From contig CAZXOC010000005.1 in assembly GCA_964642165.1 (NCBI GenBank), forward strand, positions 3,022-67,021: a stretch of 64,000 nucleotides of DNA, given 5' to 3'. This DNA comes from CAYRVX01 sp964642165. Lineage in GTDB: Bacteria > Planctomycetota > Phycisphaerae > SM23-33. A model generated the notes under the pieces. It made no database searches, had not been told where the DNA came from, and saw nothing but the letters and a program-made list of their open reading frames with translations. Position 1 is the first letter of the stretch; the number at the start of each line of letters is the position of its first letter. Of this stretch, positions 47,562 through 55,959 are shown in pieces. A program made the translations under genes and the position numbers.

Positions 47562-47925
47562 CCTCGACGTCCACGTCCCGATGGGATTCAGGCGCCGCGG
47601 TGGGCGGAAGGAGATCGTCCTGCCGCCCGACGTCCGACCGCCGCCGAGGTCCGTCCACGCCGGCCGATCGTCGTCGCCTTGGCCCAGGCCTTCAAGTGGC
47701 AGGGCATGCTGGATACGGGGGAGGTGGGGTCGATGGGGGAGTTGGCGGAGCGCTACGGGGTAGATCGGTCGTATGTCGGGAGGATCCTCAAGCTGGCAGG
47801 CTTGGCGCCGGATCTGGTCACCGCCGTTCTTGCTGGCCATGAGCCGGAAGGTCTGGCCCTGCGCAGGCTCCCCAAGCTTCTGGCGATCCTGTGGAGCGAG
47901 CAGGGGCAGATGCTTCCGGGCGATG
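47562..47925 (+). pseudogene. Frameshifted remnant of a recombinase-associated helix-turn-helix protein
   Basis: One frame starts VHVPMGFRRRGGRKEIVLPPD; a second frame continues PIVVALAQAFKWQGMLDTGE and GELAERYGVDRSYVGRILKL through LAPDLVTAVLAGHEPE and a W..Q ending. The helix-turn-helix (LAERYGVDRSYVGRIL) and the flanks resemble the small protein, or resolvase C-terminal module, commonly encoded beside serine recombinases (ARAxxWxxxLexG..tiaelA). The two halves are in different frames near 47650-47670, so this is a broken copy. It lies directly before the integrase fragment. Confidence 0.5.
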
Positions 47926-47943
47926 AGACAGCGCCTGCCGTGA

Positions 47944-48357
47944 GAGGCCCCTTCGCAAGGGCACACGTTCATCTCCAACCTGGCCCGCGCCGGCGTGCAT
48001 CCCCGCAACGCCCAGGCCCTGGCCCGCCACAGCACGATCGACCTGCCTCTGCCAAGGCTTCGGCAGGCAGGCCTGACGATGCGTCCTGCGAAGCTCGCAG
48101 AGCGAAGCACGACCTGTCCTCCGAAGCCTTGGCGAAGGAGGATGGACGTCTACACGCACGTGGCGATGGGCGACCTGCACGCGGATATCGAGGCGTTGCC
48201 GGGTGTGCTCGGCGAGAAGGAAAAGCCTCCTTCCGCGCGCGCCGATGACACGAATGCTAAGCCGCCAATGCCCGAGAATCTGGTCGGTCTGATCTCTTCC
48301 TGGGACGGGCTGCCCAACAACGTTCGCTCCGGCATCGTAGCGTTGGCAGCGTCGTAA
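47944..48357 (+). pseudogene. C-terminal fragment of a tyrosine integrase
   Basis: The frame opens just after a TGA at 47941. Conserved sequence starts at HTFISNLARAGVHPRNAQ, then ALARHSTIDL and MDVYTHVAMGDLHADIEAL. The catalytic HTF histidine, the second-box His (LARHS) and the nucleophilic Tyr of DVYTH are present; the first catalytic Arg and everything upstream are gone. Between STIDL and MDVYTHV lies an in-frame insert of about 32 codons with palindromic ends. The tail (LVGLISSWDGLPNNVRSG) matches the tail at 9548-9655. A mobile-element relic, not functional. Confidence 0.65.
48046..48140. repeat. Palindromic element inserted in frame in integrase coding sequence
   Basis: The outer arms CCAAGGCTTCGG (48052-48063) and CCGAAGCCTTGG (48121-48132) are perfect 12-bp inverted repeats, with partial extension on both sides. 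Inside is a second hairpin, CTGCGA-AGC-TCGCAG (48086-48100). It separates the conserved STIDL and MDVYTHV blocks of the integrase and keeps the reading frame, adding about 32 residues. It resembles protein-embedded palindromic elements in concept; I saw no other copy in the window. Confidence 0.6.
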
Positions 48358-48372
48358 CGGCAATCGCGCCCG

Positions 48373-51300
48373 CTACGTCCGGCGCCGTAGAAGAACGCCC
48401 AGTCCCCCGAAGGCCAGCAGCACCAGCGTGGCGGGCTCGGGAATCGTCCCTCCTTCGAGCACGGACTCGCCTATGCGCCTCTTGAGGGTCACGTAGTCGA
48501 GGTGGGTAACCTCGCCGTCGAAGGTGAAGTCGCCGGCGAACCAGTCCGCGCCGGCCGAGCCGAAACCGTCTCTGAGCGCGAGGAAGTCGCTGCGGTCCAC
48601 GCCGCCGTCGACATCGGCGTCGCCGTCGATCAACTCGTGGAGCGTGATTCGCACGGCGTGGTGGCCGTCGCCGAGGTCCGCGTCGCACTCGACGCTCGCC
48701 ACGTACGCCTCGCCGATGTTCCCGCCCGTCGCGACGAACTCGCCGGTCAACTTGTCGGCGGCGTACGTGACGACGTCGTACATGCCGCCGAACCTGCTGT
48801 TCGGATCGTCCGCCCGCGGCAGCCAGGTCAGCGACAGCATTCCCGCCAGGTCAACGTCGCCGGCGATGCGGAGGGCGTCGTATCGCGGGTGGTCGGCATC
48901 GCTGTTGTCGCTCTCGGCCAGCTCGATCTGCAGATTGGCGAGCGGCCCGAAGCTCACGTTCCCGCCGAAGTCGATCATCGCGGGGCTGAAGCCCGGCGCC
49001 ACCTCCCCTTCGACGTACACGTGGCCGGCACCTGAGACGGGGCCTCCGGAATACGCGCCGAAGAACGTCGCCGAGGAATCGGCGGAGACCTTGAAGAGGG
49101 CTCCCTGGTTGTGCACGTCGTCCCAGAAGGTCACGTCGGCCCGGCCGGAGACGATCACCCGCCCGCCCGTGTCGTTGATCACGTCGCCGTAGACGTCCGT
49201 CGTGCCGCTGGACAGCCCGATGTCTCCCTGATTGGTCAGCCCGCCGCTGAGGAACGTGCCGCGGCCGACGATGTTCCCTGCAGCACCGTTGGTCAGCGTC
49301 TGCGCGAATTCGATCGCCCCGCCGTGGAGGCTGATCGTCCCCTGGTTCGTGCCGTTGGCGCCCGCCAGCTTCAGACGCTCGCCGATCTCGGCGCGGATCT
49401 CCCCGCCCGCGGCGTTCGTGACGGGCATGGAGATCGTCCCTCCACCGCGGATCAGGCCTGTGTTGGTGAGCGTGCCCGTGCCGAGGATCCTCGCCGCCCC
49501 GCTGTCGAGGACCAACTCGCCGGCGTTGGTGGCTTCGGCAACGTGGAGGGACGCGGTCCGGCCGACCAGCAGCAAGCCGGTCGCTTCGTTGGTCAAGGAG
49601 CCCGCAGCCACGTGGCTGGCCGAGCCGTCCAGGACGACCGTGCCGGCGTTGACCAGCGTGGCGGCGGCGAGCGAGCCGTCCTCCACGGTCAGGCTGCCGC
49701 CGGGGTTGACGGTGACGGGCCCGGCGATGCTGCTGATGCCGCCGGTCAGCGCGACGGCGCCCGAGTTGGTCAGGCTCCCGCTCAGGAACTCCCCGCTGCC
49801 GACCGTCAGTCGCGACATGGCGTTGACCGTCGTCTGTCCGTCCGCCGCCAGGAGCAGCAGCCCCTCATCGCCCATCGCGACCTGCGCTCCGGGCGGGGCG
49901 CCGTCGCCGATCGTCAGGTCCTCTTCCACCCACACGGCCCCCTCGTCGAGGTACACGGCGCCGAGGACGATCAGGGCCTCGGTTTCCAGGAACCCGTCGT
50001 CGAGGATCACGGCTCCGAGGCGTTCGACGGTCACCGTCCCTTCCACCGTCAGATCGTGGTCATACATGTCCAGGACTTCGTCCTCGAACAGCCCGTCCTC
50101 ACAAACGGTCACGTCGCCGATGAGGCTCAGATCGCCGCGGCGGAAGTCGATAGTCCCGCCGTTGACGGTCAATTCCTTCAAGTCGACCTCGCCGCCGTCG
50201 ATGATGATCCGCCCCGTCTCGTTCAGCACCGTGCCGGCGCCCGCCGTGAATCCGCCGCCCCACTCTCGCACCTCGAGCACGCCTTGGCTGCCGCCCCAGC
50301 CCTCGGCGCCCACCGTCAGCACCGAATCGCCGGTCTGCTCGACCCAAGCCCCCTCCACGTGGAATCTGGCGTACTGGTTGGGGAGGCCGGCGGCCCCCAC
50401 GTGGATGTCCCCGCCGACCTCCAGCGAGGAGCCGGACCGGACCCGGATGTCGGCCTGGTCGCCCGACTCGTCGGATGAGGCCGCGTGGATCGCCCCGCCG
50501 ACCGTCGCCCGGGCCCCGTCGGAGATGCACAGCCCGCCCCAGGCGCCACCCGCCCCAACCGTCACGTCGTCGCCGACCGTCAGCATCGAGCCGAAGCCGG
50601 AGATCGTCAGGTTGCAGTCCGCCTGGGTACCGATATTGAGCTGGGTCCCCGCGGACAGGGACCCGGCGCTGCCTACGTCTATGTGGCCCATGGCGTCCAA
50701 CGCCCCGGACGTGCTGAGCGCGCCCTGGTCAGAGATCTCTAACTCGTGAAACGACCCCCCAAGCGTCGTCGAGCCGCCGTTTGTGGTCTCCAGTATCGAG
50801 CCCGGACCGTCGATCGAGATGACCATGTAGTGGAGAGAGGCGCAGTCGCCTTGAAGCGTGACGCGGCCGCCGTTCTGGACGAACAGGTCCCCCCCGTCCT
50901 CGAAACAGGTCCCGGTGGGGGATCGGGTGAGCACGCCGCCGTCGACCATGATGGCACCATGTCCGCCCAGGGAACCGTTGTTGTCGATGTTGAGGGCGCC
51001 GCTCAGTTGGAGAAAGCCCACGTTATCCCAGATCGCGCCATTTGTGATGTTGAGCGTACCCGAGACATCGCTTCCGGCGGTCTCCACGACAAAGGGTCCG
51101 CCATTGCCGTCCACCGTCAGCGTCCCGTCAACGCCACCCTCGGATCCCGCGCCCTCCCGATACGCGTGGTAGGACCCGCCCCCCAGGTTCTTGAACGTGA
51201 CATCGCCCTGCATCACACGGAATCGCTCGCTTTCCCCGGGAGAGGCAAAGGAGACGGTGTACGTGGCGGCCACGTCGAACACCGCCGTGTCGTAGAAGCC

Positions 51301-51486
51301 GGGGGGCGTGCCGTCGGTCCACATGGCGCCGTCGTTGAAGTTGCCGTTCGAGGGACCCATCCAGTTGTCGTCGGCGCCCCGTGTCCACGTCGCCTGGAAG
51401 AACAGCAACACCCCAACGACGAGCTGACAGCGAATCGTGGTGGGGAACCTGGGCCCTTGCCTCTTGGAGTCCGTCCTGCCGTCCAT
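48373..51486 (-). CDS. PEP-CTERM surface protein with autotransporter-like repeats and dockerin-like region
   Basis: 1037 aa from ATG 51486 (GAGAGG about 7 nt upstream). Signal segment LVVGVLLFFQATWTRG, then DDNWMGPSNGNFNDGAMWTDG. A long region of repeated beta-helix units follows (LTVDGNGGPFVV, GTLNITNGAIWDNV, GALNIDNNGSLGG, GLLLVGRTASLHV, GTLTNTGLIRGGG, GGLTNQGDIGLSSG), as in passenger domains. Near the end is a dockerin-like pair (DGDADVDGGVDRSDFLALRD, DFTFDGEVTHLDYVTLKRR). The C-terminus is a PEP-CTERM signal (IPEPATLVLLAFGGLGVLL, then RRRT). It is expected to be sorted by an exosortase, not encoded here, and may act in adhesion or matrix. Confidence 0.9.
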   Translation of the reverse strand: MDGRTDSKRQGPRFPTTIRCQLVVGVLLFFQATWTRGADDNWMGPSNGNFNDGAMWTDGTPPGFYDTAVFDVAATYTVSFASPGESERFRVMQGDVTFKNLGGGSYHAYREGAGSEGGVDGTLTVDGNGGPFVVETAGSDVSGTLNITNGAIWDNVGFLQLSGALNIDNNGSLGGHGAIMVDGGVLTRSPTGTCFEDGGDLFVQNGGRVTLQGDCASLHYMVISIDGPGSILETTNGGSTTLGGSFHELEISDQGALSTSGALDAMGHIDVGSAGSLSAGTQLNIGTQADCNLTISGFGSMLTVGDDVTVGAGGAWGGLCISDGARATVGGAIHAASSDESGDQADIRVRSGSSLEVGGDIHVGAAGLPNQYARFHVEGAWVEQTGDSVLTVGAEGWGGSQGVLEVREWGGGFTAGAGTVLNETGRIIIDGGEVDLKELTVNGGTIDFRRGDLSLIGDVTVCEDGLFEDEVLDMYDHDLTVEGTVTVERLGAVILDDGFLETEALIVLGAVYLDEGAVWVEEDLTIGDGAPPGAQVAMGDEGLLLLAADGQTTVNAMSRLTVGSGEFLSGSLTNSGAVALTGGISSIAGPVTVNPGGSLTVEDGSLAAATLVNAGTVVLDGSASHVAAGSLTNEATGLLLVGRTASLHVAEATNAGELVLDSGAARILGTGTLTNTGLIRGGGTISMPVTNAAGGEIRAEIGERLKLAGANGTNQGTISLHGGAIEFAQTLTNGAAGNIVGRGTFLSGGLTNQGDIGLSSGTTDVYGDVINDTGGRVIVSGRADVTFWDDVHNQGALFKVSADSSATFFGAYSGGPVSGAGHVYVEGEVAPGFSPAMIDFGGNVSFGPLANLQIELAESDNSDADHPRYDALRIAGDVDLAGMLSLTWLPRADDPNSRFGGMYDVVTYAADKLTGEFVATGGNIGEAYVASVECDADLGDGHHAVRITLHELIDGDADVDGGVDRSDFLALRDGFGSAGADWFAGDFTFDGEVTHLDYVTLKRRIGESVLEGGTIPEPATLVLLAFGGLGVLLRRRT

Positions 51487-51668
51487 TGGGTTGCCTCTCT
51501 TCGTGTTTGTGGCGCGATCCCGGCGCCTCCGCACCAAGGCCCTCGCGGTCAGGCAAACGCAGGCGCCACGCGGCAAGCCGTCCCTGTCACGGGGCGGGGA
51601 GACTCGGCCCGCCGAGGGGGACTTGGATCCTCTCTTTCGCGGTGTCGCCGCCTGGACAGAAGCAAACG

Positions 51669-51707
51669 AATGGGCACTTGCCTTGCCCGTAACCGGCAAA
51701 GCCCACT
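51669..51707 (-). promoter_or_regulatory. Long imperfect hairpin in the PEP-CTERM gene leader
   Basis: On the minus-strand transcript, AGTGGGCTTTGCC (arm at 51695-51707) pairs with GGCAAGTGCCCATT (51669-51682), with one bulge and a loop of about 12 nt. It begins about 20 nt after the predicted transcription start and about 160-220 nt before the start codon. It may act as a regulatory leader. No U-run follows, so it is not an obvious terminator. It matches no riboswitch consensus I know. Confidence 0.4.
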
Positions 51708-51734
51708 CGCTCGCTCCCGGCAAAATGCACCATG

Positions 51735-51762
51735 ATTATACCACGAATTCCGAATCTGTCCA
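51735..51762 (-). promoter_or_regulatory. Sigma70-like promoter of the PEP-CTERM gene
   Basis: On the minus strand TGGACA (plus-strand 51757-51762), 16 bp, then a perfect TATAAT (51735-51740). This is among the best promoter matches in the window and sits in its most AT-rich stretch. Predicted transcription starts near 51728, leaving an untranslated leader of about 240 nt before ATG 51486. Confidence 0.55.
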
Positions 51763-52556
51763 GAGTTGGAACTATCCGTAGGCGCGCACACAACGGCGCA
51801 TGGTCACGCCGCCGTCCACAAGATGCGGCAATATCTCCGTGGCCTTCCGAGGTGGGCATCTATGTGCGTCGCCGCCTGGGTCGGACGTCCCGAGGCCGCG
51901 CGCGGGGCGGGAGGGGGCGAGCGGCGAGCGGACAGCGGACAGCACGACGGCCGCCCATCCGTGCCTCCGCGAAATCCGTGGACAGTGACACGGGCCGCAG
52001 GCGTGATCGCCGGAAACGTGCAGGCCGGAATTGATGATATGCCAGTAGCTTACATAGATTGGGGCCTTCCGTAGCGCCGTGTTTGGGACCGTTCCGCCAC
52101 CATCGATCAAGACGTGCGGCCGCTTCGGCGGAGAGAATTCCGGGGGCGGAATGGGAATTCCGGAGGGGGGGGCGTTTTGTACGGAAGTCGTGAAATAGTC
52201 CAGCAGTTATATATATTTAACTGCTGTTTCTAGGGGGAATAAAGCTTCTTATCCTATCATTTAGATGCGCGCGTGAACCGACACAAAGCGACACATCCTT
52301 GGCCTCGGCGCCGTCGAATTGGGCATAGAGGAATGCGGATTGCCGCCTCGGGCGCCGGCCTGGCGGCTGGGACGGGCAGGCACGAACGTGCGCCTCGGCC
52401 GCCGGGCGAGAAGGGCTTCGTTGGGGTCGAGGCCACACCTGGAGGCGGCAGCGGCGAGGCTTGACTTCCGTGTGCAGAACGTGTCATAGCTTTGCCTATG
52501 GCCTCCCGCACGCCGTCCGCTTCATCGGTCAAACCGACAGCGGCAAGGAGAGAGCA
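51763..52556. other. Long intergenic region between divergent genes
   Basis: About 790 bp with no supported gene. It contains two GAATTCC motifs (52137-52143 and 52155-52161) close together, a TA-rich palindrome at 52201-52226, and a stretch of lower GC around 52180-52270. A weak TTGACT at 52461 lies about 95 bp before the ATG at 52557, but its -10 box is poor. Short open frames here look spurious. Confidence 0.5.
52201..52226. repeat. Perfect 9-bp inverted repeat with AT-rich loop
   Basis: CAGCAGTTA (52201-52209) and TAACTGCTG (52218-52226) flank the 8-nt loop TATATATT, followed by TTTCT. It could be an operator or a weak terminator; there is no coding sequence within 300 bp on either side. 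Confidence 0.5.
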
Positions 52557-54830
52557 ATGACCAGGCGAGTCTCTGCATCGGGTTCGGCGCTTTGCTGGGC
52601 GATCGTCGCCGCGTGGCTGCTGCCCGTCCGGCCGGCGCGACTGCCGGCACAGCCGGTCGGCAGCGACGTCAGGAAGACCACCTTCGACGGCAAGGACGCA
52701 CTGGCCGGCTGGACGATCACGGGCGACGTGACCATCGACACGACGAGGGGCCGCGAGGGCAAGGGGGGCACGCTCAAGGTCGGCCCCGGGGGCAAGGCCG
52801 TGCTGAAGCTCCGCGACCGGGACGAGTCGGGCAAGATCGACGTGTGGGTCTACGACGACGGCACGGCGCCGGAGGACGTCAAGGCCCATCGAGTGGGCCC
52901 GCGGTGGGGCCTGGTGCAGCGCGACGGCAAGGTGCTGGCCGCCGGCATCCTCTACGCCAACTACCTCGGCGGCGGCGAGGGCTACACGGCCAGCGCTTGC
53001 GACGGCAAGAACTGGTTCAACCGGCTGTTCTGGCTGGGCATCCGCCGCGCGCCGGCCGGCTGGCGCAGGTGGACCTTCGACTTCGATCCGGACGTGGGCC
53101 TCCAGGTCTTCCACAACGGCAAGGAGGTCACCGCCGTCGATTCCCGCAAGGTGGGCCTGAAGGGCTTCAGCGCGTTCGCCGTCTGGGGCGACGCCGGCAA
53201 GGGCAAGGGGCAGACGGTCTGGCTGGACGACGTGTCCATCGCCCTGGGCGGCCCGGTGAACGTCCCGCCGACGATTGAGGCCGACCCGTACGATGAGAAG
53301 GCCGTGGCCGCCGACAAGGCCACCAACCGCCCGGTCCCGGTCTACACCAAGGACAACGCGCCCGCGACACCCCGGCTCGAGGACCTGCCGCTGAAGGATA
53401 GCGTCTCGCAGTACGGCATCACCTGGACCTTCCAGAAGCCGGCCCGCGTGGGGCGGTTCGTCAACGGCGATTGGTACGTCGTCGGCCCCGCAGCCGTCAA
53501 GGCGATCGACCCGAAGCCCCTCTACGGCAAGGAGGTCCCCAGGCGCGAGCTGGACCGCATGGACAAGGAGCGCAAGGTCGACCAGCGCGTTCGCAACGGC
53601 TTCATGCTCAACCCGCCGGCCCGGATGAAGGTCGCCTACGACAGCGGCGTGCGGAACTGGTTCGACCCGTCACTGATCCAGAAGCCGCCCGTGGCGATGA
53701 AGCCCGGCGATTCGCTCGTCTCCACGATCAGCATGCCGAAGAACCTGGTGCTCCACGCCCAGTTGCGGAACAAGATCGAGCGCGGCGTGGACGACAGCAG
53801 CCCGATCCGCACGGCCGCGGTCCTGACCTGCGTGGGCGCGCCGCAGCCGGCGGATGCCTTCCGGCCGGCCTTCTGCGACCGCAAGGCGAGGATCTACCTG
53901 GCCCGCAACCTCAAACGCGAACTCCTGCCCAACGCCGCGGCGAGCCGGAGCGTGCCGAAGAAGCTCGACCTGTTCATCCGCTTCACGCAGCGGCCCTGGG
54001 TGGGCACGTGCTTCTTCGGCTTCGAGGAGCCTGTGGAGAACATGCCGCAATACGGGATGGAGTACGGCCGCGTCTCCGGCGTCTGCGCGCTGCTGCTCTG
54101 CACCGATTTCAAGCCCGAGCAGAAGGAGCCGCTCCTCGCCAACTACGTCCAGATCGGCATCGACCTCGGCGGCATGGTCCGCGCAAGCCATCCCGGCTGG
54201 ACGGGCTGGGGCGGGCACGGCAGTGGGCGCAAGCTGCCCATCGTCTTCGCCGGACTGCTTCTGGGCGACGAGCAACTGGCCCACGTGGGGGAATCCTCCC
54301 CCAAGGTGAGCTACGGCGAAGATGAGCAGACCGCCTACGGTGATTGCTGGACGGGCGCGAAGGTCGTCTTCGCGGGCCACTCCGGGATCGACACGGCCGC
54401 CGGCGCCGGCCGGAGCCGCAACTCAGGCTGGGGGCCCTACGAGCACCTGCCCCCGTCACAGTGGAAGCGGGGCCACAACACCAGCGAGGCGTACCGCCGG
54501 ACCTGCACGAGCGGCGGCTGGGTCGCCCAGGCCCTGGCCCTGAGGCTCCTGCACGCCGAGAAGGCATGGCACCACGACGCCTTCCTCGACTACGTGGATC
54601 GCTGGATGTACGAGGACGACACGGCATTCATCAGGACCATCAAGGAGGCGACCGGCAAGGACTACGACAAGGAGTGGTCGCGACACGGCTGGGCTTGGCA
54701 GGAGAAGGAGGCCTTCGTCAAGGAGATGTGGGCGAAGCACCGCGCCGGCGCGGGCATGGCGCCGACCGACGGCTGGAAGCGGAAGCACGACGACGGCTAC
54801 TACCGCGCGGCCGTTGAGAAGATGAAGTGA
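52557..54830 (+). CDS. Secreted protein with LamG-like N-terminal domain, function unknown
   Basis: 757 aa from ATG 52557 with AAGGAGAGAG upstream; an ATG-less extension to 52461 is in frame but has no ribosome-binding site. Signal segment CWAIVAAWLLPVRPARLPA. Residues about 40-240 look like a concanavalin-A/LamG-type sandwich (TFDGKDALAGWTITGDV, GWRRWTFDFDPDVGLQVFHNG, VWLDDVSIALGG). The rest is alpha-helical (GMEYGRVSGVCALLL, YVQIGIDLGGMVRASHPGW, GRKLPIVFAGLLLGD, CTSGGWVAQALALRLLHAEKAW), suggesting an alpha/alpha toroid as in some polysaccharide lyases. No catalytic signature is certain. It is convergent with the epimerase-like gene. Confidence 0.78.
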   Translation: MTRRVSASGSALCWAIVAAWLLPVRPARLPAQPVGSDVRKTTFDGKDALAGWTITGDVTIDTTRGREGKGGTLKVGPGGKAVLKLRDRDESGKIDVWVYDDGTAPEDVKAHRVGPRWGLVQRDGKVLAAGILYANYLGGGEGYTASACDGKNWFNRLFWLGIRRAPAGWRRWTFDFDPDVGLQVFHNGKEVTAVDSRKVGLKGFSAFAVWGDAGKGKGQTVWLDDVSIALGGPVNVPPTIEADPYDEKAVAADKATNRPVPVYTKDNAPATPRLEDLPLKDSVSQYGITWTFQKPARVGRFVNGDWYVVGPAAVKAIDPKPLYGKEVPRRELDRMDKERKVDQRVRNGFMLNPPARMKVAYDSGVRNWFDPSLIQKPPVAMKPGDSLVSTISMPKNLVLHAQLRNKIERGVDDSSPIRTAAVLTCVGAPQPADAFRPAFCDRKARIYLARNLKRELLPNAAASRSVPKKLDLFIRFTQRPWVGTCFFGFEEPVENMPQYGMEYGRVSGVCALLLCTDFKPEQKEPLLANYVQIGIDLGGMVRASHPGWTGWGGHGSGRKLPIVFAGLLLGDEQLAHVGESSPKVSYGEDEQTAYGDCWTGAKVVFAGHSGIDTAAGAGRSRNSGWGPYEHLPPSQWKRGHNTSEAYRRTCTSGGWVAQALALRLLHAEKAWHHDAFLDYVDRWMYEDDTAFIRTIKEATGKDYDKEWSRHGWAWQEKEAFVKEMWAKHRAGAGMAPTDGWKRKHDDGYYRAAVEKMK

Positions 54831-54855
54831 AAGGCGGGCGCGGCGGCAAGGGCCC

Positions 54856-55902
54856 TTACGCCAGGAGTTCCTTCATCATGGCCAGGTAGCGGGCGCACGT
54901 GGCCTTCATGTCCTCGTCGGGATCGCCGTCCTGCTCGAGGCAGAGGAAGCCGTCGAACCGGACGGCCTTGAGGGCCTGGGCGATCGCGGCGAAGTCCATC
55001 ACACCCCGGCCGACGTGGACGAACCGGCGCATGAGGCCGTCGATGTCCCGCATGTGGACGTTCATCAGGTGCTTGCCTGCCTTGTGGACGGCCACCGGCG
55101 GGTACTCGCGCTGCAGGGCGACCCACCCGACGTCGAGGTTCATGCCCAGGGCCGGGTCGCGGATTGCGTCCCATAGGCGGAGGAACGCGGTGGGATCGGG
55201 AGCCATGGTGTGCGTGTGGTTCTCGACGGTGAACTTCAGCCCGTGGGCCTTGGCGCGCTGGAGGCAGCCCTTGACCGACTCGACGAACGTCTCCCACACC
55301 TTGTCCCAGTCGAATCCGGGGGCGATGTCGATGTGGAATGTCTGCCCCGGCGCGGCGTCGTCGACCTCGAAGTAGCGGGGCAGGTAGCCGGTCGGGCCGC
55401 TCAGCTCGCGCGCCCAGGGGGCCACGATGTCGATGATCGGCGACCCCAGCTTGCGGGCGATGCGGCAGCCGGCCTCGAAGCGGTCGAGGGCCCGTTGGCG
55501 CTCGTCGGCGCGGGTGCTGGTCAGCTCCTCGACGACGGGCTGGAAGACGGCGAACTGCGGCACCGCCAGGCCGTGCTTGTCCAGTTGCCTGCGCGTCGCC
55601 CCGATCGTCTCGTCGGTCCAAAACTCCTCGGCGTCGCGGCGGCCCTGGAGGATCAGCTCGATGCCCTCGAAGCCCAACTGGCCGATGGTGTCGATGGCTT
55701 CCTTCGGGCTGGTGCCGCCCGCAAGGCTATGGAAGTTCCAACTGACGCAGCCGACGCGCGGCCGTGCCCCACCGGGCCGATCGCCGGGCGCCGGCTGCTC
55801 CGCCGCCTGCTCTCCGCCGATCGCCCCCGCCGCCGTGGCGAGGACCGTTCCGGCCGACAGCTTGACGGAATCCCGCCGCGTGCAATCATCGCTTTCGTGC
55901 AT
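54856..55902 (-). CDS. TAT-exported sugar phosphate isomerase/epimerase-like TIM barrel
   Basis: 348 aa from ATG 55902 (GAGGAGA about 9 nt upstream). The N-terminus (TRRDSVKLSAGTVLATAAGA) is a twin-arginine-like signal. The barrel shows the xylose isomerase-like (AP endonuclease 2) pattern: IDTIGQLGFEGIELIL, LGSPIIDIVAPWA, FTVENHTHT with metal-binding Glu, GMNLDVGWVAL, LMNVHMRDIDG and FDGFLCLEQDGDPDED. The metal-binding acidic and His residues are present. Export of this family is common in planctomycetes but the reaction is unknown. The gene lies 57 bp downstream of the GH gene at 55960-57753 on the same strand. Confidence 0.87.
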   Translation of the reverse strand: MHESDDCTRRDSVKLSAGTVLATAAGAIGGEQAAEQPAPGDRPGGARPRVGCVSWNFHSLAGGTSPKEAIDTIGQLGFEGIELILQGRRDAEEFWTDETIGATRRQLDKHGLAVPQFAVFQPVVEELTSTRADERQRALDRFEAGCRIARKLGSPIIDIVAPWARELSGPTGYLPRYFEVDDAAPGQTFHIDIAPGFDWDKVWETFVESVKGCLQRAKAHGLKFTVENHTHTMAPDPTAFLRLWDAIRDPALGMNLDVGWVALQREYPPVAVHKAGKHLMNVHMRDIDGLMRRFVHVGRGVMDFAAIAQALKAVRFDGFLCLEQDGDPDEDMKATCARYLAMMKELLA

Positions 55903-55959
55903 CGAACCGTCTCCTCGTCCGGGTATCCTACGGACGTCCGGGCAGGTTGTCCTGGCTGT

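Noticed and set aside
51673..51686. GG-N10-GC spacing like a sigma54 -24/-12 element
   Set aside because: It is part of the imperfect palindrome and reads equally on both strands. The sigma70-like box with perfect TATAAT is a better promoter.
51660..51715. LPVTG-like peptide in frames of both strands
   Set aside because: This arises from the palindromic hairpin sequence; neither frame is a gene, so it is not a sortase signal.
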